Below are positions 19,000-28,050 of a DNA stretch of 64,000 nt, piece by piece. Below the pieces are notes generated by a model. That model did no database searches. It saw only the letters and a list, made by a program, of their open reading frames with translations, and was not told the origin of the DNA. The stretch covers positions 27,344-91,343 of the forward strand of contig SCQF01000048.1 in NCBI GenBank assembly GCA_004321905.1, given 5' to 3'. A program made the translations under genes and the position numbers. The DNA comes from Verrucomicrobiota bacterium (lineage in GTDB: Bacteria > Verrucomicrobiota > Kiritimatiellia > CAIQIC01). Position 1 is the stretch's first letter, and each line of letters starts with the position of its first letter.

Positions 19000-19952
19000 C
19001 AACCGACTTTTTCCAGCTTCACCCAAGGCAACAGACGCTGTACTTCGGCGCGATTCACCTGACCCGGCACCACCGTCAGCGCATCAGCGGTGCCGCAAGC
19101 GAGACCGAACCGCGTGGCGTCCGGCATGGATTGGCCCTGCCGCAACGCGTAAGCGACCCCGGCGGTGGTCGAGTCGCCGGCGCCGATCGGATTCACGGCT
19201 TGAATCGTCGGCGGTTGGCAGCGCCACAGTTCCTGCGCGCTCACCAGCCAGCCCGTACGCGGGCCTTGCGTCACCAGCGCCCATTGCGCGCCGCGCGCCA
19301 CCAGCCCGCGCGCCGCGCGAATCATATCGTCGTCGGACTCGATCGCGACCTGACAGGTGTCGGCCAATTCGCGCCGGTTGAGTTTGATCATCAACGGCTG
19401 ATAGGGCAGCGTGTTCATCAGCGGCGTCTTCTGTGAGTCAATCAACAAGGGTACGCCCAGCGTGACGGCCTTTTGCGCAATGTTGGCGTAGATATAGTCG
19501 GGTGCCTTCGGCGGCAACGCACCGGAAATGACGACCATGCCGCACTCGACCAGCAAGGCCACCAGTTTACCATCGAACTGACACCAATCGTCCGGCGAGG
19601 GTAGCGCCGCTTCTTCCACCAGTTCGGTCACCTGCCCCGTGGTTTCATCCAAGATCGTGCTGCACACGCGCGTCGGTTGCCGGGTGGCCACAAAATTACA
19701 GCCAATGTTACGCGCTTGCAGATAGGCTTCGACGAGTTGGCCGGTGTCGCCACCGAGAAAACCTGTGACGAGCGGAGCCTCGCCGAGCGTCTGCAATACG
19801 CTCGCCATCGTACAAGCCTTGCCGCCCGCCGAAACGGTTACCGCCCGCGCCCGGTTTACATCGCCCAATTCCAGTTGCGCAAACTGCAAGGTGCGTTGGA
19901 GGCACGGCGTAATGCCCACGCACAAAATAGGTTTTTCCGTTGTTTTGGTCAC
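18999..19952 (-). CDS. 1-phosphofructokinase family sugar kinase
   Basis: GITPCLQRTLQF...VSAGGKACTMASVLQTLG...NPIGAGDSTTAGVAYAL; GTG start assumed at 19952. Confidence 0.85.
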   Translation of the reverse strand: MTKTTEKPILCVGITPCLQRTLQFAQLELGDVNRARAVTVSAGGKACTMASVLQTLGEAPLVTGFLGGDTGQLVEAYLQARNIGCNFVATRQPTRVCSTILDETTGQVTELVEEAALPSPDDWCQFDGKLVALLVECGMVVISGALPPKAPDYIYANIAQKAVTLGVPLLIDSQKTPLMNTLPYQPLMIKLNRRELADTCQVAIESDDDMIRAARGLVARGAQWALVTQGPRTGWLVSAQELWRCQPPTIQAVNPIGAGDSTTAGVAYALRQGQSMPDATRFGLACGTADALTVVPGQVNRAEVQRLLPWVKLEKVG

Positions 19953-20027
19953 AAAAACTCCTGCCTGGCTAGCGCCAAGCGGGTGGATAATCGCCCACCC
20001 TGCCCCGCCTGTCAATGTTGACGCCGT

Positions 20028-20074
20028 TTCCAAGGCTTGGAAAAACCGGTAATTCTTTTTTCCAACCCTTGGAA
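20028..20074. repeat. paired palindromes, 32-bp dyad spacing, divergent intergenic
   Basis: TTCCAAGGCTTGGAA + TTCCAACCCTTGGAA (20060). Confidence 0.95.
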
Positions 20075-20103
20075 AACTGTGCTACCGTCCCCGGCCACGA
20101 CGC

Positions 20104-21519
20104 ATGACCACAGCGCGCAAACTCGTAATCGTGACCAGCGCAGTGCTGCTGTTGCTCGCCACCGGCGTGCTGGTGGATATTTTGTGGAGCGCGCGCACGC
20201 CAACCCGCGCCATCCAAGAGCGCCAACCCGGCATGGATCGGCCGGCCCAAAGCGGAGGACAGGCCGACGAGGCCATGGCGTTCACACGTGGCAAATGGGT
20301 GCCGGGTACGGGCGTGGCGGCGAACAGCAGCGGCGCCTGGCCGAATTTTCGCGGGCCGAATCACGACAATATCGTCACCGATCCGACCCCACTGGCGCGT
20401 CACTGGGGCACCCAGGGGCCAGCAAAACTTTGGTCACTTGATCTCGGTGAAGGTTTTGCCGGTGCGGCGGTGCTGAACGGGCGGGTGTACATCATTGATT
20501 ATGATCAAGCTCATCAAGCCGACGCGTTGCGCTGCCTTTCGCTGGCGGACGGCCAGGAAATCTGGCGTTTCACCTATCCGGTCAAGATCAAGCGCTTCCA
20601 CGGCATGAGTCGCACGATCCCGGCGGTGACCGATAAATACACGGTCTCCATCGGCCCGAAGTGTCATGTGGTTTGCGTGGATACCAGCACTGGAAAGTTC
20701 ATCTGGGGCTTGGATTTGGTGAAGGAATTTGACGCCGAGGTGCCGCAGTGGTACGCGGGACAGTGTCCGTTGGTTGACGGCGACCGCCTCATTCTCGCCA
20801 CCGGCGGCGACGCGTTGATGGTCGCGGTGGAGTTGGCGACCGGCAAGGTGATCTGGAAAGCACCCAATCCGCGCGATTGGAAAATGACGCATTCTTCCAT
20901 CGCGCCGATGGAGCTTGCCGGGCAGCGCATGTATGCCTATTGCGGCAGCGGTGGCGTGGCGGGCGTGGCAGCCAGCGACGGCAAGTTGTTATGGGACACC
21001 GATGCCTGGACGATTTCCATCGCGACCATCCCCCAGCCGCTGCCGGTGGGCGATGGGAAGATTTTTCTGTCGGGCGGCTACAATGCCGGCAGCCTGATGC
21101 TGCAACTCAAACACGTCGAAAATAAAATCGTGGCCGAACCGTTGTTTCGCCTGAAGCCGACGGAGTTTGGCGCGACCCAGCACACGCCGATTCTGCATGA
21201 CGGGCATATCTACGGCGTACGACCGGATGGGCAACTGACCTGTCTGGACTTGAACGGCAAAGTGCGGTGGGCCAGCGGTGGCGGAGCCAAATTCGGCATG
21301 GGATCGTTTATCATGGCACAGGGTCTCATGTTCCTGTTGAACGACGATGGCTGGCTGACGCTGGCGGAAGTCAACTCCGTGGGTTACCGCCAACTCGCCA
21401 AGGCGCGGGTGCTGCCCGGTCAGGACGCGTGGGCGCCGCTGGCCTTGGTTGAGGGGCGCCTTTTGGCGCGCGACATGACACAAATGGTTTGTCTGGATGT
21501 TGCGGGAGCAAAACCGTGA
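20104..21519 (+). CDS. PQQ-binding-like beta-propeller repeat protein
   Basis: WPNFRGPNHDNIVTD...LSLADGQEIWRFTYP; N-terminal hydrophobic segment. Confidence 0.85.
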   Translation: MTTARKLVIVTSAVLLLLATGVLVDILWSARTPTRAIQERQPGMDRPAQSGGQADEAMAFTRGKWVPGTGVAANSSGAWPNFRGPNHDNIVTDPTPLARHWGTQGPAKLWSLDLGEGFAGAAVLNGRVYIIDYDQAHQADALRCLSLADGQEIWRFTYPVKIKRFHGMSRTIPAVTDKYTVSIGPKCHVVCVDTSTGKFIWGLDLVKEFDAEVPQWYAGQCPLVDGDRLILATGGDALMVAVELATGKVIWKAPNPRDWKMTHSSIAPMELAGQRMYAYCGSGGVAGVAASDGKLLWDTDAWTISIATIPQPLPVGDGKIFLSGGYNAGSLMLQLKHVENKIVAEPLFRLKPTEFGATQHTPILHDGHIYGVRPDGQLTCLDLNGKVRWASGGGAKFGMGSFIMAQGLMFLLNDDGWLTLAEVNSVGYRQLAKARVLPGQDAWAPLALVEGRLLARDMTQMVCLDVAGAKP

Positions 21520-22559
21520 AGAAGAATACGCAAGTGAACCGCCGCGGATTCCTGGGTGCCGGACTGCTCGCGGGCAGCAGCGTGGCCAGTTGGTTGACCG
21601 GTTGCGGCGGGCAGAAAAATCTACGCAAGGCCGGAAAGCGCCAACCACTGGATGCGCGCTTCACCTACGATATCAAGGCCTTTGAGCACACCGATCCCAA
21701 GCTCCTGCTTTACACAGAAACGGCGCAAATCCCCACCGATTTTCAGGAGCCCAAACGCATCACCGCCGGATCGAACGGCACGTTCTGGATTGGCGGCGAT
21801 CAAGCCGTGAAACGATTGGGGGCGGATGGCAAGCGCCACTCCACACTGACACTCGCGGCAACGCCCCAAGCGTTGACCGTGGCCGAGCAAGACCGGCTTT
21901 TTGTGGCGCTCAAAGATCACTTCGAAATCTATGATACCGCCGGAAAGTTGCTGCAAAAAAGCGAGTCGCTCGGCCCGAAGACCTATCTCACGGGTATTGC
22001 GGTCGCGGGCGACGTGATTTTTCTGGCTGACGCGGGTAACCGCGAAGTCATCCGCTGCGACATGACCGGCAAGGTCATCGGTCGCTTCGGTCGTCTGGGC
22101 GGCAAAGATGGTACGCCGGGATTTTTAATCCCCAGCCCCTATTTCCACTTGCTGATTGGTGGCGACGGGTTGCTCTGGGTGAATAATTCCGGACGCCACG
22201 CGGTGGAGGCCTACACGCTCGACGGCAAATACGAATTCAGTTGGGGCCAGCCCGGCATGAGCATCGAAAACTTCTGCGGCTGTTGCAATCCGGTGTATTT
22301 CACCCGATTGCTGGATGGACGTTTCGTGACCAGTGAAAAAGGCCTGAATCGGATCAAGATTTACGATCAAAAAGGCCAGTTTGTGGGCGTCGTCGCCGGT
22401 CCCGAACAACTGGTGAAGGATCGCGAACAGGCGGCCAAGGCCTGCGCCAATTGCAACATCGGCTTTGGTTTCGATGTGGCATGTGATTCCCAAGGTCGCG
22501 TGCTGGCTCTCGATCCCGCCTCGCGCACCATCCGCATCTTCAGCCCCCAAGCCACATGA
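21516..22559 (+). CDS. Tat-exported NHL-type beta-propeller protein
   Basis: VKKNTQVNRRGFLGAGLLAGSS (Tat-like RR motif); repeated propeller blades; GTG start overlaps the upstream stop. Confidence 0.75.
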   Translation: MKKNTQVNRRGFLGAGLLAGSSVASWLTGCGGQKNLRKAGKRQPLDARFTYDIKAFEHTDPKLLLYTETAQIPTDFQEPKRITAGSNGTFWIGGDQAVKRLGADGKRHSTLTLAATPQALTVAEQDRLFVALKDHFEIYDTAGKLLQKSESLGPKTYLTGIAVAGDVIFLADAGNREVIRCDMTGKVIGRFGRLGGKDGTPGFLIPSPYFHLLIGGDGLLWVNNSGRHAVEAYTLDGKYEFSWGQPGMSIENFCGCCNPVYFTRLLDGRFVTSEKGLNRIKIYDQKGQFVGVVAGPEQLVKDREQAAKACANCNIGFGFDVACDSQGRVLALDPASRTIRIFSPQAT

Positions 22560-22729
22560 ACGCACCAACCGAAAATCGTCGCTCGTTCTTCCGCGCCCTG
22601 CTACTCGGCGCGTTGGGATGGATCTGCGTGACGCTCCTGCGGCGACCGCGTCTGTGCCTGCGCTCCGGCTGTGGGGGCTGCACGGCATATGCCCGTTGTG
22701 CCCTGCCCCAAAAGGAGCCCTCGCGATGA
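22556..22729 (+). CDS. small 57-aa Cys-rich membrane/Tat-like protein (not in supplied ORF track)
   Basis: Read directly: MNAPTENRRSFFRALLLGALGWICVTLLRRPRLCLRSGCGGCTAYARCALPQKEPSR; ATGA overlaps with both neighbours. Confidence 0.7.
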   Translation: MNAPTENRRSFFRALLLGALGWICVTLLRRPRLCLRSGCGGCTAYARCALPQKEPSR

Positions 22730-23277
22730 ACCGGCGCAACTTCATCAACGGCGTAGCACGCGTCGCCGCCTTGCTCGGCTTGGGCGGCTTGGCCGCTCGC
22801 TTGTTGCAACACGCGCAAGTCGCGCACACCGTCTGGCAGATTGATCCTTGGAAATGCACCTACTGTGGCAAATGCGCGACCGAGTGTGTGCTGGAACTAT
22901 CCGCCGTCAAATGCGTACAGTTCTATGACATCTGCGGTTATTGCGATTTTTGCACCGGCTACTTCGAACCACAACCCAACAAGTTGAGTACGGGCGCGGA
23001 AAACCAGCTCTGCCCCACCGGCGCCATCGTGCGCAAATTCATCGAAGACCCCTACTACGAATACACGATCAACGAACCGCTCTGCATCGGTTGCGCCAAG
23101 TGCGTCAAAGGCTGCACGTTGTTTGGCAATGGCTCCTTTCACCTCCAAATCAAGCATGACCGTTGTGTGAACTGCAACGAATGTTCGATTGCCAAAGCGT
23201 GCCCCGCCAACGCGATCCACCGGATTCCATCCAACAAGCCTTATCTGTTCAAAACGCGCGAAGGGAAGCCGTCGTAA
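22726..23277 (+). CDS. Tat-exported 4Fe-4S ferredoxin-type protein
   Basis: MNRRNFINGVARVAALLGLGG; CTYCGKCATEC, CIGCAKCVKGC, CVNCNECSIAKACP. Confidence 0.88.
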   Translation: MNRRNFINGVARVAALLGLGGLAARLLQHAQVAHTVWQIDPWKCTYCGKCATECVLELSAVKCVQFYDICGYCDFCTGYFEPQPNKLSTGAENQLCPTGAIVRKFIEDPYYEYTINEPLCIGCAKCVKGCTLFGNGSFHLQIKHDRCVNCNECSIAKACPANAIHRIPSNKPYLFKTREGKPS

Positions 23278-24557
23278 TGGCCACCGCCCTCGCCCAACGC
23301 TTCCCACCGCCGGAGTTCACCGAGACCGGGCACCAAATGCCCACGCTCACCGGTTTCCCCTCACGTGCACTCGCTTGGGATTACGTGGATGTCGTCGTGC
23401 TCTTCGTGGCCCTCGCCTTGGCCGCATGGCTGGTGCTCCGACGACGTTCGCGGCGCGGCGTGATTGCGCTGAGTATCTTCTCGCTGCTCTACTTTGGATT
23501 CTGGCGCAAAGGCTGCGTCTGCTCCATCGGCAGCATGCAGAACATCACACAAGCGCTCTTCGATTCCGCCTACGCCGTCCCGCTGACCGTGCTGGCTTTC
23601 GGCGTCTTGCCGCTCGTCTTTGCTCTGTTCTTTGGCCGCGTATTCTGCGCCGCCGTCTGTCCGCACGGCGCTTTTCAAGACTTGATGCTGCTGCGTCCGT
23701 TACACACACCCACCTGGCTGGAGCACGGCCTGCGCCTGCTGGCCTACGTCTACCTTGGCTTGGCCGCCATCTTCGCGGCGACGGGCGGCGGCTACATCAT
23801 CTGCCAATATGACCCCTTCATCGCCCTTTTTCGGTTGAGCGGTAGCCTGACGATGATCCTGCTCGGCGTTGGCTTTCTCGCCGCCAGCCTGTTCATCGGA
23901 CGCCCCTATTGTCGCTTTCTTTGTCCCTACGGCGTCTTGCTTGGGCTGGCCGCGGCCGTCGCCCGCTGGCGGCCCAGCATCACGCCCAGCGCTTGTACGC
24001 AATGCAGCCGCTGCGAAGATTTCTGTCCATTCAATGCGATCAACATTTCCACACCCAAGCCAGCCCCGTTGCAGCCGCCCTCACCCATGGCCCAGAAAAT
24101 TCGGCTGACCGTGTTACTGCTGCTCATCCCCATCTTCGTGGGCCTTGGGCTGTGGCTTGGCGACGCGGCGGGCGCGGCGTTGGCGCGCAAACACCGCGTC
24201 GTCAATCTGGCCGAACGCGTTCATCTGGAGACAAGCGGCACGGTTCAGGGCACCACCGAGGCTTCGGAGGCTTTTCACGCCGCAGGCACGCCGCAGGAAA
24301 AACTTTTTGGCGAGGCCCATACGTTGCGCGAGCGCTATGTGCGGGCCGGTCGGCTGGGCGGCATCTGGGTGGGACTGGTGGTCGGCATCAAATTGCTGAC
24401 ACTGGGTTTCCGGCGCAAACGCGAGCGCTACGAAACCGATGCCGAGCATTGTCTGGCTTGCGCACGCTGCTTTGAATTCTGCCCGCAAGACCAGAAGTGG
24501 AAACAGATTTTGGCCCAAGCGCCGCATCCGGTGCACGCAGCGGACGCCACGAAATGA
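23277..24557 (+). CDS. NosR/NapH-like polytopic 4Fe-4S membrane protein
   Basis: GRVFCAAVCPHGAFQD, GRPYCRFLCPYGVLLG, CTQCSRCEDFCPF, multiple TM segments. Confidence 0.87.
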   Translation: MATALAQRFPPPEFTETGHQMPTLTGFPSRALAWDYVDVVVLFVALALAAWLVLRRRSRRGVIALSIFSLLYFGFWRKGCVCSIGSMQNITQALFDSAYAVPLTVLAFGVLPLVFALFFGRVFCAAVCPHGAFQDLMLLRPLHTPTWLEHGLRLLAYVYLGLAAIFAATGGGYIICQYDPFIALFRLSGSLTMILLGVGFLAASLFIGRPYCRFLCPYGVLLGLAAAVARWRPSITPSACTQCSRCEDFCPFNAINISTPKPAPLQPPSPMAQKIRLTVLLLLIPIFVGLGLWLGDAAGAALARKHRVVNLAERVHLETSGTVQGTTEASEAFHAAGTPQEKLFGEAHTLRERYVRAGRLGGIWVGLVVGIKLLTLGFRRKRERYETDAEHCLACARCFEFCPQDQKWKQILAQAPHPVHAADATK

Positions 24558-26263
24558 AGGAAGAGCAAAAACAACTTTTCCACCCCATCGTGGTGGCCGT
24601 CACGAGTATCGCCGCACTATTCATTCTCGCACTGGGCGGGCTGCTGCTCTGGAACCAAGCACGGGGCAAGGTACCCATGCTGGTGAATTCCGTGGAACTG
24701 AAAAATCTGCATGAGGAACTCCGTCATCATCCGAAGGACGAGGCGCTGAAACTGCAAATTCGTCGGCTCGATTTCCAATTGCGACAGGCACTTTTCGCCC
24801 GCCTACAACTTTCGCGCAACGCCACCCGCGCGCTGGCCGTCGGCGTTTTTATTTTTCTGGTTGGCGCACATTTTTCTCGCGTCACCCGCCTCCAGCGCCC
24901 CGCTCCACGCCGCCGCCCACGCCATACCCACGAATCGGAAACTCGCAAGCACCGCATCGCCAGTCTGGTGCTGCTCGGTGTATTTGCTGGCGTGGCAATA
25001 GCAGCGTTGCTGCTTTCCCGAAACCCCGTCCAACTTCCGCCGCGTGGCGCGGCAACGCCCACCGCAGTCGCCGTACCGGATTTTCCCACGCCGGAGGAAA
25101 TCCGCCAAAACTGGCCCAGCTTCCGCGGCCCCAACGGCGCGGGCATCGCCAAAACGGCCAACATCCCGCTGACTTGGGACGCCAAGACCGGCCAAAACAT
25201 CCGCTGGAAAACCGCTATTCCTTTGCACGGCATGAGTTCCCCGATCATCTGGGGCAACCGCGTGTTTCTGACCGGTGCGAACGCTCAATCCAACTGCGTC
25301 TTCAGTTTCGCCGCCGATACCGGCCAGTTGCTCTGGACATCCAACATCACCATCCCCGGCGGCGTGCGCGCTCCAGCGCCCAGACTCGGCGACGACACCA
25401 GCCTCGCCGCGCCCACGCCCGTCACTGACGGACGCCGCATCTACGCCATCTTCCCCAACGGCGAGATTGCCGCCTTCGACTTTGCCGGGAAACAAATTTG
25501 GGCACGTAACATCGGGCCACTGGAAAATTCTTATGGCTACGCCGCATCGCTCGCCATCTATCAGGATTACCTGTTCATCCAGATTGACCGCGGTGCGCCA
25601 GAAGACGGCCAATCCAAGATGCTCGCGCTCGACACCCAGACCGGACAGGAACGCTGGGAAAAACCACGCGCGGTGAACGGTTCATGGAGTTCGCCAACGA
25701 TGATCGAAGTCAACGGCCAGCCGCAACTGTTGACCGCCGCCGCGCCATTGCTCATCGCCTATAACCCGCTCGATGGCACCGAGCTTTGGCAACTGAAATG
25801 CCTGGAAAGCGATGTTGCGCCCACGCCGATTTTCGCCGCCGGCATGGTCGTGACCATCGCGCCCAACACCGCCATCTACGGCGTGCGCCCCGGCGCGGCG
25901 AACTTCGCGTGGAAGATCGAGGACGGCGTGCCGGAAGCCACCAGCCCGATCAGCGATGGCCAGCGCGCCTACATCATCAGCAACGAAGGCCTGCTCAACT
26001 GTTGCGATTTGCAAACCGGGAAGCGGATCTGGCAGCACGAAATCGAAGGTCAATTCTACGCCTCGCCGAGCATCGCCGGCAATGCGCTCATCGTGCTCGA
26101 CCGCGCCGGCACGGCGCATGTGCTCGCGCTGGGCGATAAATTCGAGGAACGCGGCCAAGGCTCCATCGGCGAAGAATGCGGCGCCAGCCCCGTCCCACAC
26201 GGCAACCGTCTCTATCTGCGCGGCAAAGAACACCTCTTCTGCATCGAAGCCGCGCAAAAATAA
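24554..26263 (+). CDS. membrane-anchored PQQ-like beta-propeller repeat protein
   Basis: TM segments then NWPSFRGPNGAGIAKTANIPLTWDAKTGQNIRWKTAIP propeller blades. Confidence 0.85.
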   Translation: MKEEQKQLFHPIVVAVTSIAALFILALGGLLLWNQARGKVPMLVNSVELKNLHEELRHHPKDEALKLQIRRLDFQLRQALFARLQLSRNATRALAVGVFIFLVGAHFSRVTRLQRPAPRRRPRHTHESETRKHRIASLVLLGVFAGVAIAALLLSRNPVQLPPRGAATPTAVAVPDFPTPEEIRQNWPSFRGPNGAGIAKTANIPLTWDAKTGQNIRWKTAIPLHGMSSPIIWGNRVFLTGANAQSNCVFSFAADTGQLLWTSNITIPGGVRAPAPRLGDDTSLAAPTPVTDGRRIYAIFPNGEIAAFDFAGKQIWARNIGPLENSYGYAASLAIYQDYLFIQIDRGAPEDGQSKMLALDTQTGQERWEKPRAVNGSWSSPTMIEVNGQPQLLTAAAPLLIAYNPLDGTELWQLKCLESDVAPTPIFAAGMVVTIAPNTAIYGVRPGAANFAWKIEDGVPEATSPISDGQRAYIISNEGLLNCCDLQTGKRIWQHEIEGQFYASPSIAGNALIVLDRAGTAHVLALGDKFEERGQGSIGEECGASPVPHGNRLYLRGKEHLFCIEAAQK

Positions 26264-26296
26264 TCCCAACCGGGACGCGAAGACACTGTAATTTCT

Positions 26297-26342
26297 TTCC
26301 CAACCTTGGAAAAATCAGTTCGTCACTTTTCCAAGGCTGGAA
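26297..26342. repeat. paired palindromes, 32-bp start spacing, convergent intergenic
   Basis: TTCCCAACCTTGGAA + TTCCAAGGCTGGAA (26329). Confidence 0.9.
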
Positions 26343-28050
26343 AAGTCGCAACACGTTCGAGCGCACCGACAAGAAAAATCAGCGGATAGAGCCGCTCGAA
26401 ATACCAGAGTTTGGCAAAATAGAGACCGATCGGCGCGGCAGGTGTTTCGCGACCTTGCGCGGTCGCGGCGATCAACCAGTCCACGCCGCGCAGGACAGCG
26501 TCGCGGGCGCGCGGAACCACCGCCAACGTATTCACCGCCAGCGCAGTTTCTTCGATGGATGGCGGCGTTTGCGTCGCCCCACCCCAACTGCCATCAGAAT
26601 TTTGCGCGGCGAGCAGCCAGTCCATCGCGCGATCCTGCAACCCCTGCGTTTGTGGATCGTTGAGCGCCTGTAAACCAAGCAACACCTGTGCAGTGCCACA
26701 AGTCAAATTCTCGTCATTGGGTGCATGTTGATTGCCAAACCAAAGCGGTGACCACGCGCCATCAGCACGCTGTGTTTGCGTAAGGAAGGCAATCGCACGC
26801 CGAGTGGCGCGCTTGATCCGGCCCTGCAACGGCGGCGGCATATCGTCGCGCCACACGGCCCAAGCGCGCAAGGCGTGAGCTGTGATGTCGGGCGTACTGC
26901 GGTCGAATGGCAACGCGCCCCACCCTTTGCAAAACGTCGGCATCCCGCCATTGCGATTCTGCAAATCCAATAGCCATCCTATTCCTTTCTGAATCGCATC
27001 TGTGTTTAATCCGCGTTCATCTGCGTCCAAGGTTTTTAAAGCGAGCAAAGCACCGGCGGTATCGTCGGCGTCGGGTACGCCGCCCGGCAGATCAGTCCAC
27101 GCCCACCCGCCGGGCGCGGCATGGGTGAAGGGATGTTCATTGCGATACTGCTGACCAAGCAGCCAATCGCCGATCGGTGCGCGTTCTGCCACGGGTAGCA
27201 CTGGCCCCAGTGCATTGACCGCGAGTGTGGCCAGCCACGTCGCCAGATTGGTATCAATCGGCCAACTCCCATCGGCACGCACGGACTTCACCAAAAACCG
27301 CACACCGCGCACCGCCACCGGATGCCGACCTTGTCCCATGCCGGCGAGCGCCATCACGACAAAGCTCGTCAATGGTGCAGCCTCTAAAAATCCTCCATTC
27401 ACTGGCTGAATTTTTTCCAGCACGCGCAACGTCGCCGCGCGCACGCCATCACGCAGCCAACGTCGCTCCGGTAGATGATGATGCCGCACCTGTCCGATGG
27501 CGATCAGCGCAGGCAAGGCGTAGCTGACCACCGGCAGCCGCAACCACCTGAAGAGTTGATGCGGCAACACCGTGAGTTCAAACGGCAAAGGTAAAACGTC
27601 CTTCCACGCAACTCGGCCTGCCAACGCACATGCAGTCAAGATCGGCACGGAAAAGGTTCGGTCCTTGCCATAGCCCGCAATGATCGTCTGCGCTAACTGC
27701 TCCGGCTCTACGCTGCCGGCTTCACGAACCAACCAAGCTTCCGCCGCAGGTGCGGGTTTGTTCAGCAGGCCGAACGCGGCCCAACAGAGCGTCGTGGTGC
27801 TGATGTTGCTGCGGCTCAGCACCGTGTCGCCCCACCCGCCATCGGCATTCGCATGCGCCGTGAGCCATGCGAGTCCGCGTTGAATCAACGCGGCATGTTG
27901 GCCACGGTCCACCAGTGCCAGCGCGATCACCGCCGTCGCCGTGGAAAGCGCACTCGAAGAAAGTTCGCCCTCCCAATGTCCATGCGCCCCGCGTTCGGCC
28001 AGCAGTCGCTCGCGGACACGCACCAAGGTTTCTTGGAAGGCCGGATTCAT
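26323..28050 (-). CDS. class II terpene cyclase (squalene-hopene cyclase-like)
   Basis: DxDD-type motif PDADDTAGALLALKT; QW-like repeats; ADGAWSPLWFGNQHAPNDENLTCGTAQVLLGL. Confidence 0.85.
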   Translation of the reverse strand: MNPAFQETLVRVRERLLAERGAHGHWEGELSSSALSTATAVIALALVDRGQHAALIQRGLAWLTAHANADGGWGDTVLSRSNISTTTLCWAAFGLLNKPAPAAEAWLVREAGSVEPEQLAQTIIAGYGKDRTFSVPILTACALAGRVAWKDVLPLPFELTVLPHQLFRWLRLPVVSYALPALIAIGQVRHHHLPERRWLRDGVRAATLRVLEKIQPVNGGFLEAAPLTSFVVMALAGMGQGRHPVAVRGVRFLVKSVRADGSWPIDTNLATWLATLAVNALGPVLPVAERAPIGDWLLGQQYRNEHPFTHAAPGGWAWTDLPGGVPDADDTAGALLALKTLDADERGLNTDAIQKGIGWLLDLQNRNGGMPTFCKGWGALPFDRSTPDITAHALRAWAVWRDDMPPPLQGRIKRATRRAIAFLTQTQRADGAWSPLWFGNQHAPNDENLTCGTAQVLLGLQALNDPQTQGLQDRAMDWLLAAQNSDGSWGGATQTPPSIEETALAVNTLAVVPRARDAVLRGVDWLIAATAQGRETPAAPIGLYFAKLWYFERLYPLIFLVGALERVATFPALEK

